Assembly: GCA_003249935.1 (NCBI GenBank)
Contig: QKHT01000085.1
Span: 1 to 38,659 of the forward strand
DNA: 38,659 nt
Direction of reading: 5' to 3'
From: Bacteroidota bacterium
Lineage (GTDB): Bacteria > Bacteroidota > Bacteroidia > Bacteroidales > UBA5342
The translations under genes and the position numbers were made by a program. Position 1 is the stretch's first letter. Each line of letters begins with the position of its first letter. Positions 25,887 to 35,718 of this stretch are shown here, piece after piece. The notes under the pieces were generated by a model. The model was not told the DNA's origin. It saw only the letters and a program-made list of their open reading frames with translations, and made no database searches.

Positions 25887-27174
25887 TTCCGGTTGCAAAA
25901 GTAATGATGTTTTCGAGAACTTTAACCCATTGGGCCGAACCTGTTAATGCAGTGAACGATGAATTGTGCCATAAGAGTGTAAATGTGCCACCGTAATGCT
26001 TTACCAAATTAACAATAGAGGCTACTCTTTGAGTGGCTTCGGCTTGAGATAGTTTCATGTACGAAAATAGTGTGCCATCCATAACCGTAAGTGGTGTTAT
26101 GCGGAGTGAAGTCGTTTTTTCGGCTTTAAGATCGTAGAAAAAGAAATCGTGACATGTGCCTGCCCTGAACCCGATTGTATCGGCATAGCCCATCGAAAAA
26201 TCGTGGGTAAAGCCACATTTAATCAGGTTTCGATAGGTATCGGGAAAACGTAAAAAAAGATAGTGTTGCCTCGAAATTTGCACATTTTCGTTTGTAATCG
26301 ACATAAACCGCTGTTTTTCTGTGTCGAGCAATTCCGGTTCTTTGTTAGAGGCCATCGAAGGGTGTAACCCAATCGCTGCATTCGAAGAGAGTTCGGCAAT
26401 TAAAGATTTCATTAATTGATGGTTCCACCGAATACTTTTGTCATACGGCCCGTGATTGCCCAGATGCATAAAAAAAATGGGCTTTTCGCTGTTGTTTCGG
26501 TTCAACCATAAAAGCTTTGAATAGGTATTATATGGGTCGTCTTCTTTTTTTATTAATGCTTTAACAAAGCCGGTAAGGGTTGTCTTTTTGATTATCAGTG
26601 ATTTTATGCCAAAAACCAAAGCCCGGACCAAACCTTTTCCCCTATATGCGTATGCAATATCTACATCGCAGGTGAGTAAAAATTTATAGTTGTTTTGTAA
26701 TGAAATGTTTGCGCCCTTTTGGTTTATTATTTCTGCAAGCCGGGCTATCCAAATATCAATAATCGGCTTTTCGATTGAACTAATGGAATGTAATACCGAC
26801 GACTGGCTGGTAAACCGGCCATGCTCGTCGTGAGAAAATGGCAAATACTCCTCGTATCTGGACAGCAGGTAGAAAATAGCCGATAACATATCGAAAGGAA
26901 TTTCGCACGCTCTATCCGTTTCGAAAAAATAGGGTGTTGAATCGGTTTGTCCGGGTCTTAAATTCTGAACCTTGATGTCTGATTCGAGCAGTAAACCCAC
27001 TGGTATTATTTGGGTTGAACCAACAATTGGCCATTTCGAATAATTAATGATGGGTTCGTTTGCAGGTATTTGACTGCGGGTTGTAACTATTTGAAATGAG
27101 CTTTGCATGCGACTTTCCAAAAAGCCGGCGACATATAGTAATCTGTTACTAATTTGCTCTGTAAATAGTATCAT
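25864..27174 (-). CDS. Polysaccharide deacetylase-like protein
   Basis: A 436-aa protein from ATG 27174 (MILFTEQ); earlier in-frame starts would run into the divergent coaD. The N-terminal 150 residues look like the domain that precedes the deacetylase in many Bacteroidota proteins (DUF7033 in my recollection): SRYEEYLPFSHDEHGRF, then KPIIDIWIARLAEI. The catalytic region begins with KFLLTCDVDIAYAYRGKG, where TCDVD is the metal-binding Asp motif. IGLHPSMAS and MGYADTIGFRAGTCHDFFFYDL follow, matching conserved His and Arg/Ala-Gly segments. Carbohydrate esterase family 4 enzymes remove acetyl groups from glycans; substrate and location (no signal peptide seen) are unknown. It is first in a four-gene minus-strand cluster. 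Confidence 0.78.
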   Translation of the reverse strand: MILFTEQISNRLLYVAGFLESRMQSSFQIVTTRSQIPANEPIINYSKWPIVGSTQIIPVGLLLESDIKVQNLRPGQTDSTPYFFETDRACEIPFDMLSAIFYLLSRYEEYLPFSHDEHGRFTSQSSVLHSISSIEKPIIDIWIARLAEIINQKGANISLQNNYKFLLTCDVDIAYAYRGKGLVRALVFGIKSLIIKKTTLTGFVKALIKKEDDPYNTYSKLLWLNRNNSEKPIFFMHLGNHGPYDKSIRWNHQLMKSLIAELSSNAAIGLHPSMASNKEPELLDTEKQRFMSITNENVQISRQHYLFLRFPDTYRNLIKCGFTHDFSMGYADTIGFRAGTCHDFFFYDLKAEKTTSLRITPLTVMDGTLFSYMKLSQAEATQRVASIVNLVKHYGGTFTLLWHNSSFTALTGSAQWVKVLENIITFATGNDEVFRK

Positions 27175-27231
27175 GGGTTCAAAAATAAACAAATAGCACG
27201 GTAAATTGAAATTAGTATGCTTAAAAGTCAA

Positions 27232-27257
27232 TAGTTTTGTATAGTTCACTACTTTTG
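27232..27257 (+). promoter_or_regulatory. Candidate coaD promoter elements
   Basis: Two -7 matches, TAGTTTTG (27232-27239) and TACTTTTG (27250-27257), precede coaD by 39 and 21 bases. A TTG at 27206-27208 lies 23 bases before the first, slightly long for a -33 element. Either could serve; neither is firmly supported. Confidence 0.35.
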
Positions 27258-27278
27258 TATCAATCAAAGCATTAAACA

Positions 27279-27733
27279 ATGACAAGACAAGCAATTTTTC
27301 CGGGGAGTTTCGATCCGTTTACAGTTGGTCACGAATCAATTGTTCGCCGGGCACTGGCTATGTTCGACGAAATTACCATTGCCATTGGCTACAACAGCAA
27401 TAAACAAACCATGTTTTCGTTGGAAAACCGTAAAAAATTGGTGGCCGATATTTTTAGTGACGAACCACGCATTAAAATTGCCAATTACAGCGGTTTGACT
27501 GTCGATTTTGCGAAATCCATAGGTGTTGGTTTCATTCTCAGAGGGTTGCGCACATCGGCCGATTTTGAGTTCGAACGGGCCATTGCGCAGATAAACAAGC
27601 AAATGACCGGTATCGATACCGTATGCCCGAACATACACCTATTAATTCCACCATTGTACGCGATATTATACGTCATGGCGGCGATGTGTCGATCTTTATG
27701 TCCAAAGGAATTACACTCTCTAAATATCTCTGA
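27279..27733 (+). pseudogene. coaD: Pantetheine-phosphate adenylyltransferase with a frameshift near codon 115
   Basis: The first 115 codons are a good CoaD: FPGSFDPFTVGH (residues 7-18, with the T/HxGH nucleotidyl-transfer motif), then GFILRGLRTSADFEFERAIAQ and NKQMTGIDTV. After base 27623 the homology jumps frame: from 27626 it reads PEHTPINSTIVRDIIRHGG then DVSIFMSKGI, matching the SSSxVRE-type end, with a stop at 27731-27733. Family members have about five residues between the V and PE; only two bases remain, so about 13 bases appear to be missing. Reading on in the original frame gives an unrelated tail to 27809. CoaD catalyses the penultimate step of coenzyme A synthesis and is normally essential, so a sequence or assembly error, or a second copy elsewhere, is likely. 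Confidence 0.85.
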
Positions 27734-27808
27734 AAATGGCTCAAATGGGGCTTCAGGGGTTCAGCCAAAAATAGAAATTTACATATTACACATAACCTTA
27801 TTTGATTA

Positions 27809-30800
27809 ATGAAACAGCTAAGATTTTTATTAATTGTAGTTTTATTTGCTTTTATGGCATGGTCGTGTCATACCGATAAAAAGATACAAACACCTGAAAG
27901 TAATAGTTTTATATCAGGTTTTACGCAAGGCATGGTGATGTCGCGTGGTGAAATCGTAGTGGTGTTTTCGGGTCCGGTAAAGGACGCTGTGGCAGGTAAA
28001 TCGGTTTCGCCCGAGGTGTTAATGGTTGAACCGTCGGCCAGCGGTAAGCGCTATTGGCGCGATGACCGTACGTTGGTTTTTAAACCCGATAACGGCTTAA
28101 AACGGGGTTCAAGATATACGATTACAGTTTTTGTGGACCAATTGTTTTCTAAAGTACCCAAACCTCAACGGCAACTCAGTTTCGATGTGGTTTGTATGCC
28201 ACAGGATTTTACAATTAAAGTGGGCGATATAACCATAGAAAAGGATGAAAATGGTATGGCGACTTATGCTGCCGATGTCACCCTTGAGTTTGCAGATACT
28301 GAATGGCCCGAAAATATCGAAAAAATTATCAGCGGCTTGCCACGCGATTTAAGCGTGAAATGGATTCACAATGCCAGTACAAAAACGTCTGTTTGCAAAA
28401 TATTGAATATCAAACGAAAAGATTCGGAATATACCATAAAAGTGCCGTTCGATGGCAGTGTGGCAGGCGTTTCGCGTAGTGGAAAAGAGCAGATTGTGGT
28501 GCCGTCGCTCAAAGATTTTAAGGTTGTTTCGGCAAGTTACCAGCGTAAACCCACGGAGCATGTACGTGTCACTTTTTCCGATTTTTTGAGCACCACGCAG
28601 GATTTGCGCGGGTTGGTTGCGTTGCAGGACAACGCCGATGCACGCATTGATGTGCACGACAACAGTGTTTGGATTTTTCCTAACCGCAAGTTAAGTGGCG
28701 ATTTACGCCTTGTGTTGGCTAAAAGCATAAAAAACAGCGAAGGTTACACATTAAAGGATGGCGACTTTTCGGCCACTATTCCGTGTGGCGATCTTAAACC
28801 CGATATGCGGTTTATTGGTAAAAGTGTAATAGTTCCCAAAACGGCCGAGGGACTCATTGTGCCTTTCGAAGCTGTAAATCTTAAAGCGGTTGATTTATAC
28901 ATTATTAAAATATACGAAAAAAATATTCCATACCTTTTGCACGATTATTCATTGGCCGGTTCACCCTACGAAATTGCCAAACTTGGGAAGTTGGTGGTAA
29001 AAAAGCGGATTGACCTCGAAGCAGAAACGCATAAGGACCAAGGCGAATACCATGCTTATTCGTTCGATTTGGCCGGACTTATTTCGCCTGAACCGGGTGC
29101 GTTGTATCAGCTCGAATTGCGGATGAAAAAGTCGTATTCGGCCTATCCGGGTGTATCGTTTGTTGAAGATGAAAACGAAACATTAGATGAACGCGAAGCG
29201 AAAGTATTTGATGTGGGTGGTTACTGGCCAATTTACGATTACGACGATAACTATAGCTGGCGCGATCGCGAAGATCCTTCAAAACCAAGCTATTACAGCA
29301 ATCGTTCGGTTACGCGCAATGTGTTGGCTTCGGATATTGGCCTTGTGGCAAAGGCTGGCGAAAACGGCGAATGGTGGATTTCGGCTCAGAGTATTTTGTC
29401 GGCTAAACCGCTCGACAATACGGGAATAAAAATTTACGATGTGCAAAATATGCCCATTACTGCCGGGTTTACCAATACCAACGGATGTGTATCGCTAACG
29501 GTTAAGCAGAAACCGTATCTGGTAGTGGCCGAAAAAGGCCTCGAACGCGGTTATTTAAAGGTAGATGATGGCTCGGCACTGTCGGTGTCGCAGTTCGATG
29601 TGCAGGGTGACAAAGTTCAAAAGGGACTCAAAGGCTTTTTATATGGCGATCGTGGCGTTTGGCGGCCGGGCGATTCGATTTTTGTGTCGTTTATCCTCGA
29701 CGATTCGCAAAACCCTTTGCCGGCCGATCAGCCAGTCGAATTTACACTGTACGATCCGTTGGGTAAACAAATGCATCGCGAAATTGCAAAAACGCATGTC
29801 AACCACTTTTACGCTTTCCGTTATCGCAGTGCCGACAACGCCTTTACCGGCCGATGGCGATTGCAGGCCCGCGTGGGTGGTGCCATATTTACCATGCCGG
29901 TTCGTATCGAAACCATCAAGCCCAACAGATTAAAAATTAACGTAACGCCACCAAGTCGTGTACTTCGTACATGGGAGGTTCAGCCACCGGTAAAATTCGA
30001 AGTGAAGTGGCTTTTGGGAACCGTGGGTAAAAACCTTAAAGTAAATGCCGATGTGGTTTTGGTCAACGATTCCAAATATTTTAAAAAATTTCCGGGTTAT
30101 GTTTTTACCGATCCATCTAAAACTGTTTCGTCGAAAACGATGACTATGCTCAACAAAAACACCGACGATAACGGGATGGTCGAAATGCCATTCATATTGC
30201 CCAATTCGGGTGTTTTTCCGGGAATGTTGAAAGCCATTGTGAATACCAAAGCATTTGAATCGGGTGGAGATTTTAGTATCAATCAATCGGTTTTGCCGCT
30301 TTCTCCATTTCGCGAATATATTGGCATTCAGGTGCCCGGGGCTCGTGGTGATTATGGTTATATCGAAACGGGCAAAAAGCAGGAATTTAACCTGATGATT
30401 GCCGGCGATAACGGCGAAAAAATAAATACTTCGAATCAGACTGCTACGGTCTCGGTATACAAAGTCGACTGGCGATGGTGGTGGGATGCCCGAAAAGAGA
30501 ATTTTGCCGATTACTTTGGGGCCAACAGTTATATAAAGGTGTTTTCTCAGTCGATTCCGATGGTTAATGGTGCCGGTCGTTTCGAAATGAATGTGGCGAA
30601 TAAAGATTGGGGACGTTATTTCGTTCAGGTTTCGCTTGGAAATGGTCATACTACCGGGGCCATTGTTATTTTCGATTGGCCCGATGGCGATAGAGCCAAT
30701 TTGCCCGGTGGTGCCACGCGACTCGATTTTAGTGCCGATAAAGCACAATACAAGCCCGGCGAAAAAATAAAGCTCAACTTTCAGGGTTCAACAGGTGGCC

Positions 30801-33325
30801 GCGCATTAGTTTCCGTAGAGAATGGGGCAAAACAAGTGGCTCATTATTGGGTCGATACCCAAGTTGGCGACAATATCTTCGAGTTTGCAGCGACCAAAGA
30901 GATGTGCCCCAATGCGTACATTCATATCACGTTACTCAAACCCTGGAAAAGTGCTGCACTCGATATGCCGGTGCGCATGTATGGTGTCATTCCTGTTGAA
31001 GTTGAAGATGCCGAAACGGTACTTAATCCCCGGGTGTCGGTGCCGTTGAAGGTTCAGCCGGGACAAAATATGAACATTGTCGTAAGCGAAAACAATGGCA
31101 AGCCAATGACATTCACTTTAGCCGTGGTCGACGAAGGATTGCTCGACATCACAAACTTTAAAACACCCGATGTTCATGGTGCTTTTTATGCCCGCGAAGG
31201 GTTGGGCGTAAAAACATGGGATATTTACGATTATGTGGCTGGAGCCTATGGTGGTCGCGTGGAAAAAATGTTCGCTATTGGTGGCGATAATAGTATAATG
31301 AACCGCGATGGACGTAAGCAAAACCGTTTTATTCCTGTGGTAAAATATTTTGGACCGTATGCCATAAAAAGCGGCGAAAAAAAGCAACTCAGCTTTGTAA
31401 TGCCCGAATATGCCGGTTCAGTAAAAACAATGGTAGTGGCCGCATCGGGTAAGGCATACGGGAGTACCGATGCCGTGACTTTGGTTCAGAACCCTTTAAT
31501 GATATTAGGCACTTTGCCCCGTGTAGCCGGTCCGGGCGAAGTTATCTCGGTGCCGGTAACGGCTTTTGCAATGGAAAGTGGCGTGAAATCGGCCACGTTA
31601 AAACTTTCGGTGACCGGCAATGCGACGATTCCCGATGGCAACGAGCAAACTGTAAAATTTAGCGGGGTGGGCGAACAGGATTGTAGTTTTAATATCAAAC
31701 TTGGTAATGAACCCGGCATGGTGCAGATTACGGTTGAAGCTCAGGGGAGCGGTTATCGTTCGGTATGGACCACGCCATTTGAAATAAGGTTGCCCAACGT
31801 GCCGGTTACCAAGGTTAAAACGGTTTTGGTTGAACCGGGTAAAAGTATGGAGCAAAAGTTGTATTGGGCCGGAATACCTGCCACGCGTAAGGTTCAATTA
31901 GAGGTGTCTTCGGTTCCGCCACTAAACATTGCGCACCGTGTCGACGAGCTCATTCGTTATCCGTATGGCTGTTGCGAGCAAACTGTGTCGTCGGTGTTTC
32001 CGCAATTGTACTTGTCGCAGTTAATTCTACTGAGTAATGATGAAAAGCAGCGCATTCAACAAACCATTACGTATACCATCGAAAGGTTAAAATCGTACCA
32101 AACAGCCGACGGCGGTTTTGCCTATTGGCCGGGCTCCGGTACGGCCGATTTGTGGTGTACATCGTATGTTGGGCATTTTATGGCCGAAGCTGCCAATAAA
32201 GGCTATCCCGTTCCCGGCGATATGAAATACCGGTGGCGCGATTTTCAGTCGAAACAGGTTAATGGCTGGCGGCGTGGAACCGTAGCTCCCGAATCGGACG
32301 ATATGATTCAGGCTTACCGGCTTTACGCATTGGCGCGTAACGACAATAGTGAGTTGCCTGCGATGAATTACATGCGGGGTTTGTCGGGCTTGAGTCTGAG
32401 GGTAAAACGGATGCTGGCCTCTGCGTATATGGCCTCGGGCCATAAAGATGTGGCGAAAACATTAATTAACGCAAATACCGCAGTGATAGAGCCGATTAAT
32501 ACGGATGACAAAACCTTTTCGAGCACTTTGCGCGAACGTGCCGTTTTGCTCGATGTGCTTATTTCTTTGGGGTATAAAACCCAAGCCATGCAGATTATGA
32601 ACACCATTTCGCAAACACTTAACTCCAACGAATGGCTCAATACACAGGAAACCGCCTGGGGGTTAATGGCGGCTTCGAAGTATTTTGCTGCCGGTTTCCA
32701 AACATCGGCAAGCCTGGCTTATAAATACAGTGTCAATGGCGGTGGCGAAATTCCGGTTTTACAAAACAATGTGTTCGGAAGCATCGATTTAAATAACAAA
32801 GCCGTAAGTTCCCTGAAATTCACCAATACATCCGGTATTCCGGTTTTTGTAAATGTTGTTTCGAGCGAGGTGCTCAATACCAATAGCCCTTCGGTTAATT
32901 CGCCATATGTGACCATCGATGTGTTGTATTTCGATAAAAACAACCAGTCGATAGATATAACAAAACTCCGCCAAGGCACCGATTTTAAGTCGATTGTCAG
33001 AGTTTATTGCAAATCAGATTGCCCGCAACCGTTGCGCAATATGGCACTTACACGCTTAGTGCCGTCGGGTTGGGAGATTGTTAATTCGCGTTTGTATGCC
33101 GAAGATGCAGGAACGGTGGTGCAATCGTCGGATTATACCGATGTACGCGACGATCGCATTTCCAACTTTTTCGATCTTCGCCCCGGCGAGTCGCGCAGTT
33201 TCGAAGCCCTATTCAACGCCACGTATACCGGCCGGTTCTTTATGCCCGACATCGTGGTGGAATCGATGTATAACAACAAAATTACAGCCCGAAAAAGTGG
33301 TGGATGGATAGAAGTAATAAAATAA
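27809..33325 (+). CDS. Alpha-2-macroglobulin family lipoprotein
   Basis: A very large protein, 1838 aa. The lipoprotein signal ends AFMAWSC (C20). The length and order of beta-sandwich (MG) domains match bacterial alpha-2-macroglobulins: an MG2-like segment near RGVWRPGDSIFVSFIL (about residue 615), AFTGRWRL, the bait region and the FMPEYAGSVKTMVVAASG segment near 1200. The thioester motif GCCEQT (about residues 1387-1392) lies in RYPYGCCEQTVSS and is followed by the alpha-helical TED domain (YQTADGGFAYWPGSGTADLW). In the family the thioester covalently traps proteases after bait cleavage, protecting the periplasm. Its stop overlaps the PBP1C gene by 22 bases, the known pairing for trap plus wall repair. 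Base composition looks more GC-rich than the upstream half of the window. Confidence 0.93.
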   Translation: MKQLRFLLIVVLFAFMAWSCHTDKKIQTPESNSFISGFTQGMVMSRGEIVVVFSGPVKDAVAGKSVSPEVLMVEPSASGKRYWRDDRTLVFKPDNGLKRGSRYTITVFVDQLFSKVPKPQRQLSFDVVCMPQDFTIKVGDITIEKDENGMATYAADVTLEFADTEWPENIEKIISGLPRDLSVKWIHNASTKTSVCKILNIKRKDSEYTIKVPFDGSVAGVSRSGKEQIVVPSLKDFKVVSASYQRKPTEHVRVTFSDFLSTTQDLRGLVALQDNADARIDVHDNSVWIFPNRKLSGDLRLVLAKSIKNSEGYTLKDGDFSATIPCGDLKPDMRFIGKSVIVPKTAEGLIVPFEAVNLKAVDLYIIKIYEKNIPYLLHDYSLAGSPYEIAKLGKLVVKKRIDLEAETHKDQGEYHAYSFDLAGLISPEPGALYQLELRMKKSYSAYPGVSFVEDENETLDEREAKVFDVGGYWPIYDYDDNYSWRDREDPSKPSYYSNRSVTRNVLASDIGLVAKAGENGEWWISAQSILSAKPLDNTGIKIYDVQNMPITAGFTNTNGCVSLTVKQKPYLVVAEKGLERGYLKVDDGSALSVSQFDVQGDKVQKGLKGFLYGDRGVWRPGDSIFVSFILDDSQNPLPADQPVEFTLYDPLGKQMHREIAKTHVNHFYAFRYRSADNAFTGRWRLQARVGGAIFTMPVRIETIKPNRLKINVTPPSRVLRTWEVQPPVKFEVKWLLGTVGKNLKVNADVVLVNDSKYFKKFPGYVFTDPSKTVSSKTMTMLNKNTDDNGMVEMPFILPNSGVFPGMLKAIVNTKAFESGGDFSINQSVLPLSPFREYIGIQVPGARGDYGYIETGKKQEFNLMIAGDNGEKINTSNQTATVSVYKVDWRWWWDARKENFADYFGANSYIKVFSQSIPMVNGAGRFEMNVANKDWGRYFVQVSLGNGHTTGAIVIFDWPDGDRANLPGGATRLDFSADKAQYKPGEKIKLNFQGSTGGRALVSVENGAKQVAHYWVDTQVGDNIFEFAATKEMCPNAYIHITLLKPWKSAALDMPVRMYGVIPVEVEDAETVLNPRVSVPLKVQPGQNMNIVVSENNGKPMTFTLAVVDEGLLDITNFKTPDVHGAFYAREGLGVKTWDIYDYVAGAYGGRVEKMFAIGGDNSIMNRDGRKQNRFIPVVKYFGPYAIKSGEKKQLSFVMPEYAGSVKTMVVAASGKAYGSTDAVTLVQNPLMILGTLPRVAGPGEVISVPVTAFAMESGVKSATLKLSVTGNATIPDGNEQTVKFSGVGEQDCSFNIKLGNEPGMVQITVEAQGSGYRSVWTTPFEIRLPNVPVTKVKTVLVEPGKSMEQKLYWAGIPATRKVQLEVSSVPPLNIAHRVDELIRYPYGCCEQTVSSVFPQLYLSQLILLSNDEKQRIQQTITYTIERLKSYQTADGGFAYWPGSGTADLWCTSYVGHFMAEAANKGYPVPGDMKYRWRDFQSKQVNGWRRGTVAPESDDMIQAYRLYALARNDNSELPAMNYMRGLSGLSLRVKRMLASAYMASGHKDVAKTLINANTAVIEPINTDDKTFSSTLRERAVLLDVLISLGYKTQAMQIMNTISQTLNSNEWLNTQETAWGLMAASKYFAAGFQTSASLAYKYSVNGGGEIPVLQNNVFGSIDLNNKAVSSLKFTNTSGIPVFVNVVSSEVLNTNSPSVNSPYVTIDVLYFDKNNQSIDITKLRQGTDFKSIVRVYCKSDCPQPLRNMALTRLVPSGWEIVNSRLYAEDAGTVVQSSDYTDVRDDRISNFFDLRPGESRSFEALFNATYTGRFFMPDIVVESMYNNKITARKSGGWIEVIK

Positions 33326-35619
33326 AGTGGATAAGAAGCGGTATGATAGCCGCTTCTTTTTTACTGCTTTTTTTGGTCGCAGTGCCACTGCCACGGTTTA
33401 AACAACCCTTGAGTAGGGTGGTGTTGGCATCGGATGGTACACTGCTATCGGCCCGTATTGCCCCCGACGGTCAGTGGCGTTTTGCGCCGGCCGACAGTAT
33501 ACCTTACAAGTTTGTTACTGCGCTGAAAACCTTTGAGGACCGTTGGTTTAATTTTCATCCGGGCGTGAACCCGATAGCTGTTGGACGGGCATTGTGGCTG
33601 AACGCAAAGCACCGGAAAGTGGTGTCGGGCGGAAGTACCCTTACCATGCAGGTGGCCAGAATGTCGCGCGGCAATGGTTCGCGTTCGGTTCAGGCAAAAA
33701 TACTCGAAACGGCCATGGCCATTAAAACCGAAATGGTCTGGTCGAAAAAGCGCATTCTTAAAACCTACTGTGCCAATGCCCCTTTTGGCGGCAATGTGGT
33801 GGGACTCGAAGCTGCATCGTGGCGCTATTTTGGTAAATCGCCATTTTTTCTGTCGTGGGCCGAAAGTGCATTACTGGCTGTTTTGCCCAATGCCCCGGCA
33901 CTCATCTATCCCGGTTCGGCCGATAAACAACTGATGGCCAAACGAAACCGTTTATTGAAAAAACTCTTCGAACAGGGCAAAATCGACAAAACAGAATATA
34001 GCCTGGCTACTACCGAGCCGTTGCCCGGAAAACCGTATCCGTTGCCCGATGCGGCATCACATCTCGCAGCATCGGCATTGCTCCACGAGCAATCCGGTCG
34101 GTTCAACGCAACACTAAATGCAGCAATGCAATGGCGTGTTTCGGCTGCATTGTTAAACCATTATCGAACAATTCTGGAGCCGTTGGGGGTAAGCAACGGC
34201 GGCTGCCTGGTACTCGAAACGGCTACCGGACGCGTGCTGGCTTATGCCGGCAATGTGGCCGGAACTAAGGATGAACCGTGGGTGGATGTGATTCAGGGGC
34301 GGCGAAGTACCGGCAGTATTTTAAAACCGCTGTTGTATTGCGCTGCGCTCGAAAAGGGCGAACTATTGCCCGATGAGATGCTCCCCGACATTCCGCTCAT
34401 GTTATCGGGGTTCAACCCAAGAAATTTTACCAACGATTTCGATGGAGCAGTGCCGGCTTCGGAGGCTTTGTCGCGCTCATTAAATATTCCGTGGGTGTTC
34501 GAACTGCGCGAATTTGGCGTGAGCCGGTTTCAAACGGTGCTTGCCGATTGCGGTATTACCACGCTCGACCGGCCCGGCGACGATTACGGCCTGAGCCTTA
34601 TTCTCGGTGGCGGCGAGGTAACGTTGTGGGAAATGGCCGGCGTTTACAGTTCGATGGGACGTGTGTTATTGGCTGAACCGGGGGCGAAGGTTTGGCACGA
34701 ACCGGTGGTGGGGCTGAACCAAAAGCTGCAAGGTACAGCCGGGCCGAAATGGAGTAAAGGAGCGGTTTGGTGCGTTTTCGAAGCCATGACTTCGCTCAAC
34801 CGACCCGATCCGCAATTTGGCTGGCGCTATTTTTCTTCGTCGCGCAAGGTGGCATGGAAAACCGGCACCAGCTTTGGGTTTCGTGATGCATGGGCCATTG
34901 GTGTTACGCCCGATTATACTGTGGCGGTTTGGGTTGGAAATGCCGATGGAGAGGGTAGGGCCGGCCTTACAGGTACCATGGCCGCTGCACCATTAATGTT
35001 CGATGTTTTGGGGCAATTGCCCGTTCATAATGGTTGGTTTACAAAACCAATCGACGATATGATCGTTCAGCGGGTTTGTGCTATTTCGGGCAAAAAGGCC
35101 GGCGAATATTGCGATTCGGTGGTTGAAGTATGGACCCCTCGCAATGGAAATCGTGCCAATGTTTGCCCATGGCACCATTTGGTTCATCTCGATAAATTAC
35201 AACAAATGCAGGTGAACGCCAACTGCTTCAGTGTCGACGAAATGAAGCATCAAAAGTGGTTCACCCTGCCACCTGTAATGGAATGGTTTTACCGACCTAA
35301 ACACCCCGAATACAAAATTTTACCACCCTTTGCAAAGGGGTGCATGCCCGATAATAACGCAAATCTGGCGTTTATTTACCCAACCAACGGATCGCGCATA
35401 TACATTCCCACACTGGCCGATGGTTCGCGCGAACAGGTAGTCGTAGATATTGTAACGGGGCAAAATGTAAAAACTGTATTTTGGTATCTTGACGATACGT
35501 TTATTGGAAAAACCGAAACCATGCATCAAATAACCATTTCGCCGGTTAAGGGCTTGCATACCTTAACCATTAATGATCAGGACGGAAATACACAGGCCGT
35601 TTGGTTTGAGATGTTGTAA
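33304..35619 (+). CDS. pbpC: Penicillin-binding protein 1C
   Basis: A 771-aa bifunctional peptidoglycan synthase. An N-terminal anchor (about 10-29) precedes the glycosyltransferase domain with the catalytic Glu in KTFEDRWFNFHPG (E78) and the GGSTLTMQVARM motif. The transpeptidase domain has SxxK in STGSILKPLLY (S338 to K341), SRSLN as the SxN motif, and KTGTSFGFRDAW (K519). The C-terminal domain (about 680-771: IYPTNGSRIYIP) is the PBP1C-specific beta-sandwich. It polymerises and cross-links glycan in the periplasm. ATG 33304 lies inside the end of the alpha-2-macroglobulin gene, so translation is coupled. Confidence 0.96.
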   Translation: MDRSNKIKWIRSGMIAASFLLLFLVAVPLPRFKQPLSRVVLASDGTLLSARIAPDGQWRFAPADSIPYKFVTALKTFEDRWFNFHPGVNPIAVGRALWLNAKHRKVVSGGSTLTMQVARMSRGNGSRSVQAKILETAMAIKTEMVWSKKRILKTYCANAPFGGNVVGLEAASWRYFGKSPFFLSWAESALLAVLPNAPALIYPGSADKQLMAKRNRLLKKLFEQGKIDKTEYSLATTEPLPGKPYPLPDAASHLAASALLHEQSGRFNATLNAAMQWRVSAALLNHYRTILEPLGVSNGGCLVLETATGRVLAYAGNVAGTKDEPWVDVIQGRRSTGSILKPLLYCAALEKGELLPDEMLPDIPLMLSGFNPRNFTNDFDGAVPASEALSRSLNIPWVFELREFGVSRFQTVLADCGITTLDRPGDDYGLSLILGGGEVTLWEMAGVYSSMGRVLLAEPGAKVWHEPVVGLNQKLQGTAGPKWSKGAVWCVFEAMTSLNRPDPQFGWRYFSSSRKVAWKTGTSFGFRDAWAIGVTPDYTVAVWVGNADGEGRAGLTGTMAAAPLMFDVLGQLPVHNGWFTKPIDDMIVQRVCAISGKKAGEYCDSVVEVWTPRNGNRANVCPWHHLVHLDKLQQMQVNANCFSVDEMKHQKWFTLPPVMEWFYRPKHPEYKILPPFAKGCMPDNNANLAFIYPTNGSRIYIPTLADGSREQVVVDIVTGQNVKTVFWYLDDTFIGKTETMHQITISPVKGLHTLTINDQDGNTQAVWFEML

Positions 35620-35718
35620 ATGGTTGCATTTTTCGCCGAATTATCAACATTTTGTCGTTTGCACGCATAACTAACGGTTTTTTGGCTATTTTTAAACCCG
35701 AATACATAAGTTTTCGCA

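Noticed and set aside
27734-27809. Extended coaD reading frame running to 27809
   Set aside because: The residues after codon 115 in that frame do not resemble CoaD; the homology lies in the other frame and ends at 27733.
29930-30748. A 272-codon minus-strand open frame inside the alpha-2-macroglobulin gene
   Set aside because: It is the antisense shadow of a strongly supported long gene, and its translation looks random.
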